Positions 24,648 to 34,758 of a DNA stretch of 46,210 nt are shown in pieces. The notes beneath the pieces were generated by a model, which saw only the letters and a list, made by a program, of their open reading frames with translations, made no database searches and had not been told where the DNA came from. The DNA comes from Desulfamplus sp. (lineage in GTDB: Bacteria > Desulfobacterota > Desulfobacteria > Desulfobacterales > Desulfobacteraceae): the NCBI GenBank assembly GCA_015231705.1, contig JADGBC010000006.1:1-46210 (forward strand), given 5' to 3'. The position numbers and the translations under genes were made by a program. Position 1 is the stretch's first letter; each line of letters starts with the position of its first letter.

Positions 24648-26150
24648 TCAATTTGGTATGTCTGACGAGATTATACAGTCACAGTTGATGGCCGGAAGAA
24701 ATACAGTAAAAGTGCTTCCCTTTCCTGACTCGCTTTGAACCTTTATCTCTCCACCATGCTTTTTCACTATGCCGTGAACAACTGAAAGTCCCATCCCTGT
24801 ACCCTTGCCTATCTCTTTGGTGGTAAAATAGGGCTCAAAGATAAGTGGAATGATCTCTGGAGATATGCCGACACCTGTATCAGATATTTTTATCATGACA
24901 TAATCTCCGGTCGGAGGGAGAAACTCATTGGTGTTAAAAAGAGCACCAGGAGTCTTTGTTGTAGTATTAGTAATTACATCAGAGACCTCCACATCAACCA
25001 CGCCACCAGTCTTTTTTATGGCATGGAACGCATTTGTGCAAAGGTTCATAAAAATCTGGTGAAGCTGGGTTGGATTCCCCATAACAGACAGCTGGTTCTG
25101 TATATTGATGTTAAGCTTTGTGTATATAGGCAGTGATGAACGCAGAAGCGTAAGAACCTCTTGTGCTATGCATCCTACATTAACAGGGGCCATGGTCTCT
25201 TCTGTCTTGCGAGCAAAGGTCAATATCTGTTTTACAAGTTCCTGTGCACGTTTGCCTGCTATGTTTATCTGCTGAAGATTATTTTCAACAATCGACCCCT
25301 CTTCTACCTGATAGAGTGCCATTTCAGAATATCCGATAACGGCACTGAGAATATTGTTGAAGTCATGAGCAATACCACCTGCAAGGGTACCAATGGCCTC
25401 CATTTTCTGGGATTGACGCAATTGTGCTGCAATTTTCTTACGTTCCTCTTCTGCCTGCTTGTATTCGACAAGCAGATTTCGGTGGAGAGTTTCGCTTTGT
25501 TCAAGAGCGTCAATGGTATTGAGTTGCTTTTCATTGGCCTTTGCCATGCCAAGAGTTGGCATGGTGACAAAAATACAAAATACTGAAATCGCTGTAAGCC
25601 ATGAAGTAGGAGCTGCAAAGTAACGGGCTATGTCAAAGGTGAATACAAGAGTGCCTGAGACGGCAAGTATAGCTGTCAAAATAATTGCAAAAAGACTTAT
25701 GCTCAAAGCAATCACACCCCATTTTTTGCCAAACATTATAGGGGTATTGAGGCAGAATATGGACAAGAAAACAATTCCCAGACCACACAGACCGTACTGA
25801 AAAAGATCTGCAAGACCAAGAGTCAACAGTATAAAAAGCATGCTGGTAGCCCTGAATGTAATGGACAGTGAGTGTCGCAAAAGTGCAATGACCGCCATAA
25901 TACAGTAGAGCAGAATATGAAGATAAAAAACTGGCTGCCAGCCCGTTTCAAAAGTTCTTCCAAGGGATATGAGAAGAACCGGAAAACATGCGAAGGTAAA
26001 AAAAATAAACATACGGGAGCTTACGATATCTCTGGCAGATTCTACCGCCTCGACCACTTTTGAACCTTTACCGTTTTTAGCACTCCATTTGGAGAATATG
26101 TGTTTTTTCTTTTGTGGTGTTGTCATACTGTCCGTGTCTATTAAAAACAT
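24648..26150 (-). CDS. Membrane sensor histidine kinase
   Basis: It has about six N-terminal membrane helices (residues about 45-205), a short coiled linker, a HisKA domain with phospho-acceptor in GGIAHDFNNILSAVIGYSEMAL, and a HATPase domain with NLCTNAFHAI (N box), DTGVGI (G1) and GKGTGMGLSVVHGI (G2). The HDFNN form is typical of NtrB-like and hybrid kinases, though no receiver domain is attached and no partner regulator is adjacent. The track start at 26162 is ATG AGG AGC; its AGGAG is the ribosome site for ATG at 26150, so I chose the latter. It lies about 30 bases after the DeoR-type regulator gene and may be cotranscribed with it. Confidence 0.92.
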   Translation of the reverse strand: MFLIDTDSMTTPQKKKHIFSKWSAKNGKGSKVVEAVESARDIVSSRMFIFFTFACFPVLLISLGRTFETGWQPVFYLHILLYCIMAVIALLRHSLSITFRATSMLFILLTLGLADLFQYGLCGLGIVFLSIFCLNTPIMFGKKWGVIALSISLFAIILTAILAVSGTLVFTFDIARYFAAPTSWLTAISVFCIFVTMPTLGMAKANEKQLNTIDALEQSETLHRNLLVEYKQAEEERKKIAAQLRQSQKMEAIGTLAGGIAHDFNNILSAVIGYSEMALYQVEEGSIVENNLQQINIAGKRAQELVKQILTFARKTEETMAPVNVGCIAQEVLTLLRSSLPIYTKLNINIQNQLSVMGNPTQLHQIFMNLCTNAFHAIKKTGGVVDVEVSDVITNTTTKTPGALFNTNEFLPPTGDYVMIKISDTGVGISPEIIPLIFEPYFTTKEIGKGTGMGLSVVHGIVKKHGGEIKVQSESGKGSTFTVFLPAINCDCIISSDIPN

Positions 26151-26180
26151 TAAGCTCCTCATTTAAGCGGTTCTGCTTGC

Positions 26181-26933
26181 TTATGCTGTATAAAGTTTTA
26201 CCTCATGTTCTTTTAACAGTTTCACTATCTCTTTTGGAGGAAGGTTGTCGGTAAAGAGTTCATCAATATCAGACAAGTGCCCCAGACGTACCATGGCATT
26301 TCTGCCGAATTTGGTATGATCAGCAGCAAGAATGACTTTTTCCGAATTGGCAATAATCGCTTTGGCTACCCGCACTTCCCTGTAGTCAAAATCAAGCAGG
26401 TCTCCATTTTTAGCTATTCCGCTTATTCCGATAATGCAAAAATCTGCTCTGAACTGACTTATGAAATCAAGGGTCGCATGACCCGTAATACCGCAGTCCC
26501 TGTTTCTGACAACACCACCGGCCATGAAAATTTCAATATCCTGGTTCCGGCTTAGAATAAGTGCCACATTAAGGTTATTTGTTATGACCCGAAGCCCCTC
26601 CTTCTTGACAAGTTCTTTGGCAATCTCTTCGGTTGTTGTACCTATGTTTATGAAAATAGATGCTTTGGGTGGAATACGGTCAGCCACTTTTCTGGCAATT
26701 CTTATCTTATCCTCCAGACATAGTATCTGTCTTGCTGAATAACCTATATTTTCAACGCTGGTAGAGAGCCCAGCTCCACCATGATATCGTCTAAGAAGTC
26801 CTTGAGAACTTAATTGATTTAGGTCGCGGCGGATGGTTTGAGGCGTCACATCAAAATCGCGGGCAAGATCTTCAATAGAGACAAACCCGACAGTCTGAAT
26901 TCTTTCAATGATTTTATTCTGTCTTTTTTTCAT
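26181..26933 (-). CDS. DeoR/GlpR family transcriptional regulator
   Basis: The 250-residue protein has an N-terminal winged helix (KIIERIQTVGFVSIEDLARDFDVTPQTIRRDLNQLSSQGLLRRYHGGA), the DeoR signature. A DeoR C-terminal sensor domain follows with FINIGTTTEEIAKEL, GGVVRNRDCGITG and ADHTKFGRNAMVRL, which binds a phosphosugar in relatives. It resembles GlpR most closely, but no glp or sugar gene is adjacent, so the regulon is unknown. It is transcribed toward the histidine kinase gene. Confidence 0.92.
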   Translation of the reverse strand: MKKRQNKIIERIQTVGFVSIEDLARDFDVTPQTIRRDLNQLSSQGLLRRYHGGAGLSTSVENIGYSARQILCLEDKIRIARKVADRIPPKASIFINIGTTTEEIAKELVKKEGLRVITNNLNVALILSRNQDIEIFMAGGVVRNRDCGITGHATLDFISQFRADFCIIGISGIAKNGDLLDFDYREVRVAKAIIANSEKVILAADHTKFGRNAMVRLGHLSDIDELFTDNLPPKEIVKLLKEHEVKLYTA

Positions 26934-27022
26934 GTTTCTGTTTCAGGAATTTTAATTCAACAATAATTGGCAGCAAAGCCGCATATATTTTTAGTGATAA
27001 TAAGAATATGATTTTGTATCCT

Positions 27023-28096
<1,074 letters not shown>

Positions 28097-28157
28097 CTAA
28101 ACCTTCTGGCAAGGGCATTGATACGACCTATTGATTCTATAACCTAATTAAACAGGA

Positions 28158-28173
28158 GGCCCTATTGGGGGCC
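28158..28173. repeat. Small GC-rich hairpin between cheX and cheB
   Basis: GGCCC-TATTGG-GGGCC is a 5-bp GC stem without a T run on either strand. It could modulate message stability between the two genes. Confidence 0.4.
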
Positions 28174-28207
28174 ACTACAGAACTGATGAGTTACGAGGAG
28201 ACAAGGG

Positions 28208-28699
28208 TTAATTAACATTAACTTTAATACCCATAGGCCCATCGAGCGTATCAACCACAAAAAGAGGAGCTGTGTAATGAATCCTTGATTCATGCTCTCT
28301 TGAAGCATCTATATTCTTTATGGCAGAGGTGTTGAGTTCTGGCACTCCAAGACAGAAAGATGATTGGCTGTCAACTTTGCTGAAAGTATTACCTGCAAGC
28401 ATATTAAGTGTCTCTTTTAGTGTGCCTTCCAGGTGTTTCTGTGTTAAATGTTGCCTTTTCTCCCCCATAAAATTTTCTGTCATTATCATCAGCAGACTTG
28501 AAGGGATAATTAGCTCAATGGTGCCTGAAAACATCCCGTGGAATGTAATTGTGGCAGCTTCAAGTCTGTCTGGTCCAGGTAGACCAGATTCTTCAAAAGC
28601 TATGAGGCCATCCCGTGGTTCTACCGGAATATAAAACATAGTCTCCATCACTTCAGAAATCGAAATCATTATCTGAATTATCAGATTGTTCATTGCCAT
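28208..28699 (-). CDS. cheX: CheX-type CheY-P phosphatase
   Basis: The protein (about 163 aa) matches the CheC/CheX/FliY phosphatase family: TITFHGMFSGTIELIIPSSLL and the helix LKETLNMLAGNTFS, in which E and N of E-x2-N are the catalytic pair that attack phospho-Asp of CheY. It has one such helix, as in CheX. It would end CheA-driven signalling by dephosphorylating the partner regulator. The track start at 28711 is TTG, whose GGAGAG is more likely the ribosome site for ATG at 28699 or 28693. Either way it overlaps the upstream response regulator by 40 or more bases, so the two are probably translated in a coupled way. Confidence 0.88.
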   Translation of the reverse strand: MAMNNLIIQIMISISEVMETMFYIPVEPRDGLIAFEESGLPGPDRLEAATITFHGMFSGTIELIIPSSLLMIMTENFMGEKRQHLTQKHLEGTLKETLNMLAGNTFSKVDSQSSFCLGVPELNTSAIKNIDASREHESRIHYTAPLFVVDTLDGPMGIKVNVN

Positions 28700-29078
28700 G
28701 GGACTCTCCAAGTATATTGGTTATCATATCTCTGAGTTGTTCAGGGGTGAATGGTTTTCTGATGTAACCCGCTGCACCGCTATTCATAAATTGATCTATT
28801 TTCTCCTGACTTCCTTCGGTTGTGACCACTAAAACAGGAATATCTTTGAAAATGTCATGCTGTTTCATTTTAAGAAGCATTTCAAGGCCATTCATTACCG
28901 GCATGGTGAAATCAGTTACAACAAGATCAATCCAGCTCTTTTTAAGCCTTTCAAGAGCTTCTATGCCATTTTGAGCCTCAGAAAAATCTGAACCCGCGTA
29001 TCCGGCTGCTATAAATGCTTTTTTGATTACCGCCCGCATTGGCATGGAATCATCTACAAGTAGAATTGAAAATGTCAT
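28653..29078 (-). CDS. cheY: CheY-like single-domain response regulator
   Basis: This is a receiver domain with VDDSMPMR (acidic pair D9-D10), phospho-acceptor D56 in VVTDFTMPVMNG, VVTTEGS (Thr switch) and IRKPFTPEQL (Lys). A short acidic tail NEQSDNSDNDFDF replaces an output domain. The likely phospho-donor is CheA and the likely phosphatase the CheX encoded in the overlapping gene. TTG at 29096 is the longest start, but GAGG eight bases upstream of ATG at 29078 favours the latter. Family A repeat copy 5 lies directly upstream, between this gene and the HDOD gene. Whether it binds a flagellar switch or another target is open. Confidence 0.93.
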   Translation of the reverse strand: MTFSILLVDDSMPMRAVIKKAFIAAGYAGSDFSEAQNGIEALERLKKSWIDLVVTDFTMPVMNGLEMLLKMKQHDIFKDIPVLVVTTEGSQEKIDQFMNSGAAGYIRKPFTPEQLRDMITNILGESHGNEQSDNSDNDFDF

Positions 29079-29109
29079 TTGATTGACCTCTGACAATTTA
29101 GGATGTTTT

Positions 29110-29188
29110 TTTATGTGAAAGTCTTTTTAAAGATTCGTGATTATATGACTTTGATTCTTCGCTGTGCCCATCAGGGCATGGTCTTTAT
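29110..29188 (+). repeat. Family A intergenic repeat, copy 5 (short 3' module)
   Basis: TTTATGTGAAAGTC and ATGACTTTGATTC (one mismatch) form the stem; GTGCCCATCAGGGCATGG and TTTAT follow. The TTA at 29185-29187 is the stop codon of the HDOD gene, so the repeat forms the 3' end of that gene inside the che operon. Confidence 0.87.
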
Positions 29189-30033
29189 ATGACACGCAGA
29201 ATAGCTTCGACTTTTTGCATGTTAAATGTAAAGTCAGCGATGATCGTTGAAATATCATTTGATGTCATTGAAAGTTCTCTTATAATCTTGTCGTGAAATC
29301 GGTATGCAAGCCCCTCCACACCAATTCCTAAGCCCATCATCATACAGATACAGTCAGAAAGATAGACAATTGCAATATCCATATTTTTCCCCATAGTCTC
29401 ATCCGGAAGGTGATGATGCCTGATAATCTTGACCATTTTAGGGCTAAATTTCCATATTTTGGCAATCATCGCACCGATCTCAGCATGATCCGTGCCGATC
29501 ACCTTTTTTTCAGCTTCAGTGAAACTGTATCCGCTCTGCTCAATAAGGGTCTGGATTTTGTCTGAAGAGATCTGGATAAATTTATCCAGTACAGTTTTTC
29601 CAATATCTTTAAGCAGGGCAGCTGTAAATATACTATGTCTGCTTTCAGGAGATATTTTTCTTGCAATATCCTTTGCAATAAGGGCAGATGATACAGCATG
29701 TTTCCACATCGCACCTTCATGTAGTCCATAACCTTTCCATGGCCTGTTCAGGGTCTTTGCACTGGCATTGAGCAGAGCGATCTCGACAACCTGATCAATA
29801 CCAAGTATTGCCACGGCATCTTTGATCGACTCGACAGGGTTGGAAAGTCCAAAAAAGGCGGAATTGCAGGTTTTGAGAAGATTTGCAGTCACAGCCGGAT
29901 CATACTGGATGACCTTTGCAATATCCTGCATGGAAGCCGAAGGGTTATCAACCAGTTCAATTATCTGGTTGGCAATGGCCGGTACGGGTCTTAAGTTTTT
30001 GATATCCTTGATTAGGAGCTGAATAGCGGTCAT
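29185..30033 (-). CDS. HDOD domain protein
   Basis: The 282-residue protein begins LRPVPAIANQIIELVDNPSASMQDIAKVIQYDPAVTANLLKTCNSAFFG, the HDOD fold (a degenerate HD hydrolase), and continues with VAILGIDQVVEIALLNAS and AALLKDIGKTVLDKF. HDOD proteins act as signalling adaptors near CheY and c-di-GMP proteins, mostly without catalytic activity. It lies between cheD and the response regulator in the chemosensory operon. TTG at 30045 overlaps a GGTGG-like site; ATG at 30033 (MTAIQLL) is preferred. Its stop codon lies in repeat A copy 5. Confidence 0.92.
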   Translation of the reverse strand: MTAIQLLIKDIKNLRPVPAIANQIIELVDNPSASMQDIAKVIQYDPAVTANLLKTCNSAFFGLSNPVESIKDAVAILGIDQVVEIALLNASAKTLNRPWKGYGLHEGAMWKHAVSSALIAKDIARKISPESRHSIFTAALLKDIGKTVLDKFIQISSDKIQTLIEQSGYSFTEAEKKVIGTDHAEIGAMIAKIWKFSPKMVKIIRHHHLPDETMGKNMDIAIVYLSDCICMMMGLGIGVEGLAYRFHDKIIRELSMTSNDISTIIADFTFNMQKVEAILRVI

Positions 30034-30045
30034 CTTTCCACCCAA

Positions 30046-30136
30046 TCTAAAGCAGTTATCACTTCAATTGAAGTCTTTATATGGCCATTATCACTCCATT
30101 TGAAAGTATTTGATATTCTAATCTCACTTGAAATCA
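30046..30136. repeat. Degenerate TCACTT-CAATTGAA direct repeats between cheD and HDOD gene
   Basis: ATCACTTCAATTGAAGT, ATCACTCCATTTGAAAGT, CTCACTTGAAATC and CTCACTTGAACC occur about every 35-40 bases; the last lies at the end of cheD. They may be decayed tandem units or protein-binding sites. Confidence 0.45.
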
Positions 30137-30616
30137 TCATACCTTCACCTCACTTGAACCCGAGGTCTTTACGAAAATGTTACCGGTACCGATCTCAAGA
30201 CGAATTGTTCTGTTTACACTACCACCAACATCTGCATGGTTGATCAGCACATTGTTTTTGAATAAAATCTTTTTTAACGCCATATAATTGCGTTTTCCAA
30301 TATTAAAAAAACCTTTCTGATCAAGGATCTGAGAACCACCAAAGACTGAAACATGAATCCTTTTTTTTACAGCATTATATTTATATGTCTCTTTGAATAG
30401 TAACGGGATACCGCTGTCTGCAAACATATATGGATTTCGTTCTGCCTTTTTTTTATCAAGATTTGATTCAGGAAGCATATAATGTAAAATTCCTCCTGTT
30501 TTAGCAACTGGATCAAAAACAACAAGCCCTATACAGGAACCCAGTGAGTATGTAATTATTTCACTGTGTGGGTCGTTACTGACTTTCATATCTGAAACGC
30601 CGACTATAATTTTCAA
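30137..30616 (-). CDS. cheD: Chemoreceptor glutamine deamidase CheD
   Basis: CheD deamidates receptor glutamines and, in many bacteria, binds CheC/CheX to tune phosphatase activity. The catalytic residues are present: T22 (IITYSLG), C28 (LGSCIGL) and H45 (ILHYMLP), and KIHVSVFGG follows. Length 159 aa is normal. The start is TTG at 30616, preceded by GAGGTTTAAAACA. It lies 51 bases after cheA. Its presence beside CheX suggests a CheD-CheX feedback loop rather than E. coli-type adaptation. Confidence 0.93.
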   Translation of the reverse strand: MKIIVGVSDMKVSNDPHSEIITYSLGSCIGLVVFDPVAKTGGILHYMLPESNLDKKKAERNPYMFADSGIPLLFKETYKYNAVKKRIHVSVFGGSQILDQKGFFNIGKRNYMALKKILFKNNVLINHADVGGSVNRTIRLEIGTGNIFVKTSGSSEVKV

Positions 30617-30667
30617 TGTTTTAAACCTCGTTGTCAGTCTCTTGGCATACCGAAATTATGTAAATAT

Positions 30668-32854
30668 CTATATATTGGAAGCCAGTTCAAAAATACCATG
30701 CATGTCAAGAATAAGCCCCACCTTTCCGTCTGCAAGTATTGCACCTCCTGAAAAACCGGTAATATTTTGGAGTCCTCCTCCAAGGCTTTTTATAACGTAT
30801 TCATCTTTTCCCAGGAGTTCATCTACAAGCAATCCTCTCTTCTCCTCTTTGGATTCCACAACTACAACAAGGCTTTCCCAGGGATGTCGGGAGTCATTGT
30901 CAATATCACATATCTGCTTCATCCGAATCAGGGATATGAGTTCATCACGTTCCTTGATCATCTCCCCTTTTCCTTTCAATGTGAAACAATCTTTTTGATC
31001 TGGTCTGAATGACCGCCGAATTGATACCGTGGGGATAACATAGCGTTCTTTGCCAATTCTGACCAGCATTCCGTCAATGATCGCCAAGGTCAGAGGAAGG
31101 CTGATTGTAAAGCAGGTACCCATACCTCGAGTTGAGCGGATATCAAGGTTGCCTCTGAGCTTTTCAATCCCGTCTTTCACAACATCCATGCCGACCCCTC
31201 TTCCGGAAATATCGGTGATGGCACTTGCGGTTGAAAAACCAGGGGCCATTATAAGGTCAAAAATCTGGGTATCTGTGAGAGAAGCCTCTTTTTTGACAAG
31301 GCCAACAGTAATTCCTTTTTCAAGAATCCTGTCTCTGTCCAGCCCTTTACCATCATCCTCAATTTCAATGACAATACTTCCACCCTTATGATAGGCACGA
31401 AGAGAGATAGTACCTTGGGCTGGTTTGCCCGATGCAACTCTCTCCTTAGCCGGTTCAATACCATGATCAATAGCATTGCGAATCATGTGTACCATCGGTT
31501 CGTAGAGTGCGTCTACCACATTCCTATCTATTTCCGTCTCTTCGCCAGACATGTTAAGGGCCACATCTTTTTTTGATTTTCTGGAAAGATCTCTGATAAG
31601 ACGGATCATTTTGGTGAATGTTGAGTGGATAGGAATCATGCGCATTGACATGGCAATTCTTTGAATATTGGATACAATTTGTTCTAACTGATTGATGCTC
31701 TGATAAAGAGATGGGTCTTTCAGTGCCTGTTGTTTAAGCATGGACTGAGCAATTACAAGCTCTCCTGCATAGTCAACAAGATCATCAAGTTTATTTGTAT
31801 TTACTTTTACCTGGGTGGCAGTATATCTTTTGGTACTTTTTTGCTCCATGAGTGCCGCAGCAATATCAGTTGACCCTGCAAGTTCGTTTTCAAGCAGAAT
31901 TTCTCCTATTCTTTTGCCGGTCCGAGCCTGCTCCTCAAGAGCATCATCTAAAGCATTATCGTCAATAATGCCTTTTCTTATAAGAATCTTGCCCACAGGC
32001 TCTTTAGTATCATTAGAGAGAAGTGGAGGTAGTTTTTGTAGCTTAAGTCTTAATGGTTCAATATCTATATCATGGTCATCTGGTTTTGTTTTATTTTCAG
32101 AACTCTGTCTGACTCTGGAAAGAAGTTGCTTTAGAAGATCAACGGATTCGAGAATAGCGTCTGTGGCCGTGTCATTGATTAGGAAATCTCCGTTTCTGGC
32201 ACAGTCCAGAAGGTTTTCAGTACTGTGGGAGAGTTTGTTTATCTTTTTAAGATCAAGAAAACCTGATACCCCTTTAATTGTGTGAAAAGGGCGAAAAATA
32301 TTGTTGATAATCTCATGGTTTGAGGGATCTTGTTCAAGTTCCATGAGTTCTACCTCAATGGTATCAAGATTCTCTTCAGCCTCCCCTACGAAATCAGATA
32401 ATATCTCTAGGTCTTCTTCTGAAATCTCTTCCGAAGTGCTCTCTGTTTCAAGATTTGTATCTGATGAAGAGATAGCAGCTTTGGAATTCACATCCGAATC
32501 TATGGAAGAGGAGGAGGTCTGCTGTTCAAAAAAAGATGCTTCAAGGATTTGGAGAACATCTGATATATCAAAAATAAAGTCAGCACCTTTTTCAAGATGC
32601 CTGACAAGAGCATGAAGGAGCGTCAAACCCTGCTCTAAGGGAGCAGTCGTTGTGAATGTTTTGGTAGCCATACGTTTGACATAAGATTTATATGCACCAG
32701 TTACAGTTTGCAATGTTGGTGCATTGAAATCTGACGATAAAACTTCAATCTCTTCTAATGTCTTTATCATGGAATCAAGAGGTGGAGTCTGACCAATGCA
32801 CAGGCCAGCCACCTGAGAAGAGAGGTTCTCAAGTGATTGTTTTAATCTTTCCAT
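30668..32854 (-). CDS. cheA: Chemotaxis histidine kinase CheA
   Basis: The protein is 728 aa. An N-terminal helical region (1-110) and an acidic Ser-rich linker precede the Hpt domain, with phospho-acceptor H191 in FRPFHTIKGVSGFL. After a linker, about 60 residues (GKILIRKGIIDDNALDDALEEQARTGKRIGEILLEN) resemble the MshEN/GspE N-terminal module, which is unusual inside CheA. Then come the dimerisation domain (LDDLVDYAGELVIAQSML), the HATPase domain (MIRNAIDHGIE, DDGKGLD, ISGRGVGMDVV) and the C-terminal CheW-like domain (YVIPTVSIRRSFRP). No P2 domain is evident. It phosphorylates the CheY-like protein and CheB of this operon. A 296-base gap separates it from the upstream GGDEF gene. Confidence 0.95.
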   Translation of the reverse strand: MERLKQSLENLSSQVAGLCIGQTPPLDSMIKTLEEIEVLSSDFNAPTLQTVTGAYKSYVKRMATKTFTTTAPLEQGLTLLHALVRHLEKGADFIFDISDVLQILEASFFEQQTSSSSIDSDVNSKAAISSSDTNLETESTSEEISEEDLEILSDFVGEAEENLDTIEVELMELEQDPSNHEIINNIFRPFHTIKGVSGFLDLKKINKLSHSTENLLDCARNGDFLINDTATDAILESVDLLKQLLSRVRQSSENKTKPDDHDIDIEPLRLKLQKLPPLLSNDTKEPVGKILIRKGIIDDNALDDALEEQARTGKRIGEILLENELAGSTDIAAALMEQKSTKRYTATQVKVNTNKLDDLVDYAGELVIAQSMLKQQALKDPSLYQSINQLEQIVSNIQRIAMSMRMIPIHSTFTKMIRLIRDLSRKSKKDVALNMSGEETEIDRNVVDALYEPMVHMIRNAIDHGIEPAKERVASGKPAQGTISLRAYHKGGSIVIEIEDDGKGLDRDRILEKGITVGLVKKEASLTDTQIFDLIMAPGFSTASAITDISGRGVGMDVVKDGIEKLRGNLDIRSTRGMGTCFTISLPLTLAIIDGMLVRIGKERYVIPTVSIRRSFRPDQKDCFTLKGKGEMIKERDELISLIRMKQICDIDNDSRHPWESLVVVVESKEEKRGLLVDELLGKDEYVIKSLGGGLQNITGFSGGAILADGKVGLILDMHGIFELASNI

Positions 32855-33077
32855 AATCCTTCTGCTACCTTGAACTAATTGTCAATATGCTTGTAAGTAG
32901 AATAGAACAAATAGATCTTATATTTTTTTTACAATACGTATCATTGAGCAAATATAATAGTTCATGGAAAACAGTGATGTCAAGGATGGAATAGATTTTG
33001 GCAAGAAAAAGGACGCCCCCTGTCTATTTATGAACAGAGGGATATTTGAGAATAGTCGAGAATTTTATCATCCTTTG

Positions 33078-33105
33078 TAGCGGTTTTGATTTGGCCAAAC
33101 CGCTA
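33078..33105. repeat. Perfect 9-bp hairpin upstream of cheA
   Basis: TAGCGGTTT, a 10-base loop and AAACCGCTA. No T run follows on the minus strand, so a leader structure or operator is more likely than a terminator. It lies between the GGDEF gene and cheA. Confidence 0.5.
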
Positions 33106-33150
33106 TATGATGTGATCAAAAAATTGGAGATCGGATTTTTTACGAGACCA

Positions 33151-34194
33151 TCAAGTTTGAATTTCTGTCAAGCTTGGCATGATAGTATTTCTGCCGTTGA
33201 GTTTTGCCTTGTACATCATGGTGTCAGCATCTTCAATAAGCTTGAGCATATCTGCTGAATCTGCCTGTTTATTCGAAGATGCAAGAGAAGAGATGCCAAA
33301 GCTTGCAGTTACCCAGATCTCTCCTGATTCAGTGACAATACTTTGATCTTCGATTTGTTGCCTTAAGCGTTCAGAAAGCTCCATGGCCTCTTTTTTTCCG
33401 GTTGAGGGGAGTATTGCAATAAACTCTTCTCCGCCATATCTTGCAAGAATGTCTCCGGTTCTAATATTTTTTTTTACTATATTGGATACATGTTGCAGTA
33501 CTTTATCTCCAGCTTGATGGCCATATGTATCGTTGACTTTCTTGAAATGGTCTATGTCAAACATGAATACTGATAAAGGGGTTTGATGTCTTTTTGCACT
33601 AGCAATATTTTTTCTTATCTGCTCCTCAAATTCTCGTCTGTTATAACAGCCGGTAAGAGGGTCAAGTGTTGCCGCATTGGTTAGGTGTTCAATATTGATC
33701 TGTTTAGACAGAGCAATACCGGTACTTTTAAGAATCATCCCAACTATATCATCATGATAATCCGGCATATTCCGGTTTGGAAGCATGTAGATTTTTCCTT
33801 GGCATTTTTGTTCATCAAGGAGATACGACACAAGATTCTCAAGGCTGAACTCATGTTCTTTTTCATCACTCTGGAAGGTGTGATTGAGATAATTGATTTC
33901 AGAGTCACCAGATAAGTTGAAGTCCTGAATGAAAACTGATTCTAAGGATTTTCTGTACATTCTGGGATCTAGCCATACATCAATACCTGTTTCACGCTGT
34001 ATAACAAAGGCAAACAGGCGATAGTTTAAAATTTCCTTTAGACAGACAGACATCTCGTTGATGATCCCCTGAACAGAGTTTTGCTGATTTAAGTTGATTA
34101 TGTGTCTTGTCAGTTTTTTATGGTCTGCATTTTTTATTGCAGCATTAAAAAGAAATGGCAACATTTGGAATAGTTTTGTCAATTCAACTTTCAT
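33151..34194 (-). CDS. Soluble GGDEF diguanylate cyclase
   Basis: The N-terminal 175 residues have no membrane segment; KEILNYRLFAFVIQRETGIDVWLDPRMYRKSL suggests a GAF-like sensor of poor conservation. The GGDEF domain starts DPLTGCYNRREFEEQI, carries FDIDHFKKVNDTYGHQAGD and the active motif YGGEEF, and RTGD at the correct spacing gives an intact RxxD inhibitory site. It makes c-di-GMP with likely feedback. ATG at 34212 is the longest start, but AAGGAG before ATG at 34194 decides for the latter. It is upstream of cheA on the same strand and may feed the same regulatory circuit. Confidence 0.93.
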   Translation of the reverse strand: MKVELTKLFQMLPFLFNAAIKNADHKKLTRHIINLNQQNSVQGIINEMSVCLKEILNYRLFAFVIQRETGIDVWLDPRMYRKSLESVFIQDFNLSGDSEINYLNHTFQSDEKEHEFSLENLVSYLLDEQKCQGKIYMLPNRNMPDYHDDIVGMILKSTGIALSKQINIEHLTNAATLDPLTGCYNRREFEEQIRKNIASAKRHQTPLSVFMFDIDHFKKVNDTYGHQAGDKVLQHVSNIVKKNIRTGDILARYGGEEFIAILPSTGKKEAMELSERLRQQIEDQSIVTESGEIWVTASFGISSLASSNKQADSADMLKLIEDADTMMYKAKLNGRNTIMPSLTEIQT

Positions 34195-34462
34195 CACTCT
34201 CTCCTTATCCATTATTAATTATCAAGTTCTCCAATTGATAGGCTATAAATAAGAGTCTATCAATTTAAAAAGGAAAGTATGCAAACGATATGCCATTCAT
34301 ATTAAATAAAAATAATGTTTTAAAATACAGGGAGTTATTCGGATTAACTTGATGGATTGAGGTGGAATATGGAAAAATTTGCCGTTGGTGTCGGCATTTT
34401 GGCGTCACCTCACTGACAGGGTCAGTGATTTCAATAAATGATAATAAATTACAAAACTACCT
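34195..34462. other. Leader region upstream of the GGDEF-che cluster
   Basis: It contains AATTGATAG...CTATCAATT (34233-34265), a perfect 9-bp inverted repeat, and TCACTGAC-AGG-GTCAGTGA (34410-34428), a perfect 8-bp hairpin. No gene longer than 20 codons is convincing. Confidence 0.5.
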
Positions 34463-34505
34463 GAAAAAAAAATTGACGGCATAGACTTTTTTAAATCTAT
34501 GCCGT
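34463..34505 (-). terminator. Terminator after the cold shock gene
   Basis: On the minus strand ACGGCATAGA, a 10-base loop and TCTATGCCGT form a perfect 10-bp stem followed by CAATTTTTTTTT. Confidence 0.93.
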
Positions 34506-34557
34506 TCTCTGCATTATAGAACTTACTACTTTATAGTGAATATTATTACGGAGAGAG

Positions 34558-34758
34558 TTATTGTTTTGTCACATTTTTGGCAGCCGGGCCTCTGTCGTTC
34601 TCCTCAATGTCAAATGTTACTCTATCTCCCTCTGAAAGGGTTTTAAATCCTGACATGTTTATGGCCGTGTGATGGACAAAAACATCACTGCCACCATCCT
34701 GTTCAATAAACCCAAACCCTTTTTTGTCGCTAAACCATTTTACTGTTCCTTGTGCCAA
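34558..34758 (-). CDS. Cold shock protein, CspA family
   Basis: This is a 66-residue single-stranded nucleic-acid-binding OB fold with RNP1 KGFGFI and RNP2 [37 protein letters not shown]. It acts as an RNA chaperone. The start is TTG, 10 bases after a strong AAGGAGG; no ATG is available. The leader has CCCCCTTGGGGG and TTGGTGTAAAAACCAA, structures that could give the temperature control usual for this family. It is monocistronic, with its own terminator. Confidence 0.96.
   Translation of the reverse strand: MAQGTVKWFSDKKGFGFIEQDGGSDVFVHHTAINMSGFKTLSEGDRVTFDIEENDRGPAAKNVTKQ

Noticed and set aside
34369-34416. 15-codon plus-strand ORF (MEKFAVGVGILASPH) with GAGGTGG upstream and a hairpin after it
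   Set aside because: The layout resembles a leader peptide, but no plus-strand gene follows, so there is nothing for it to regulate.
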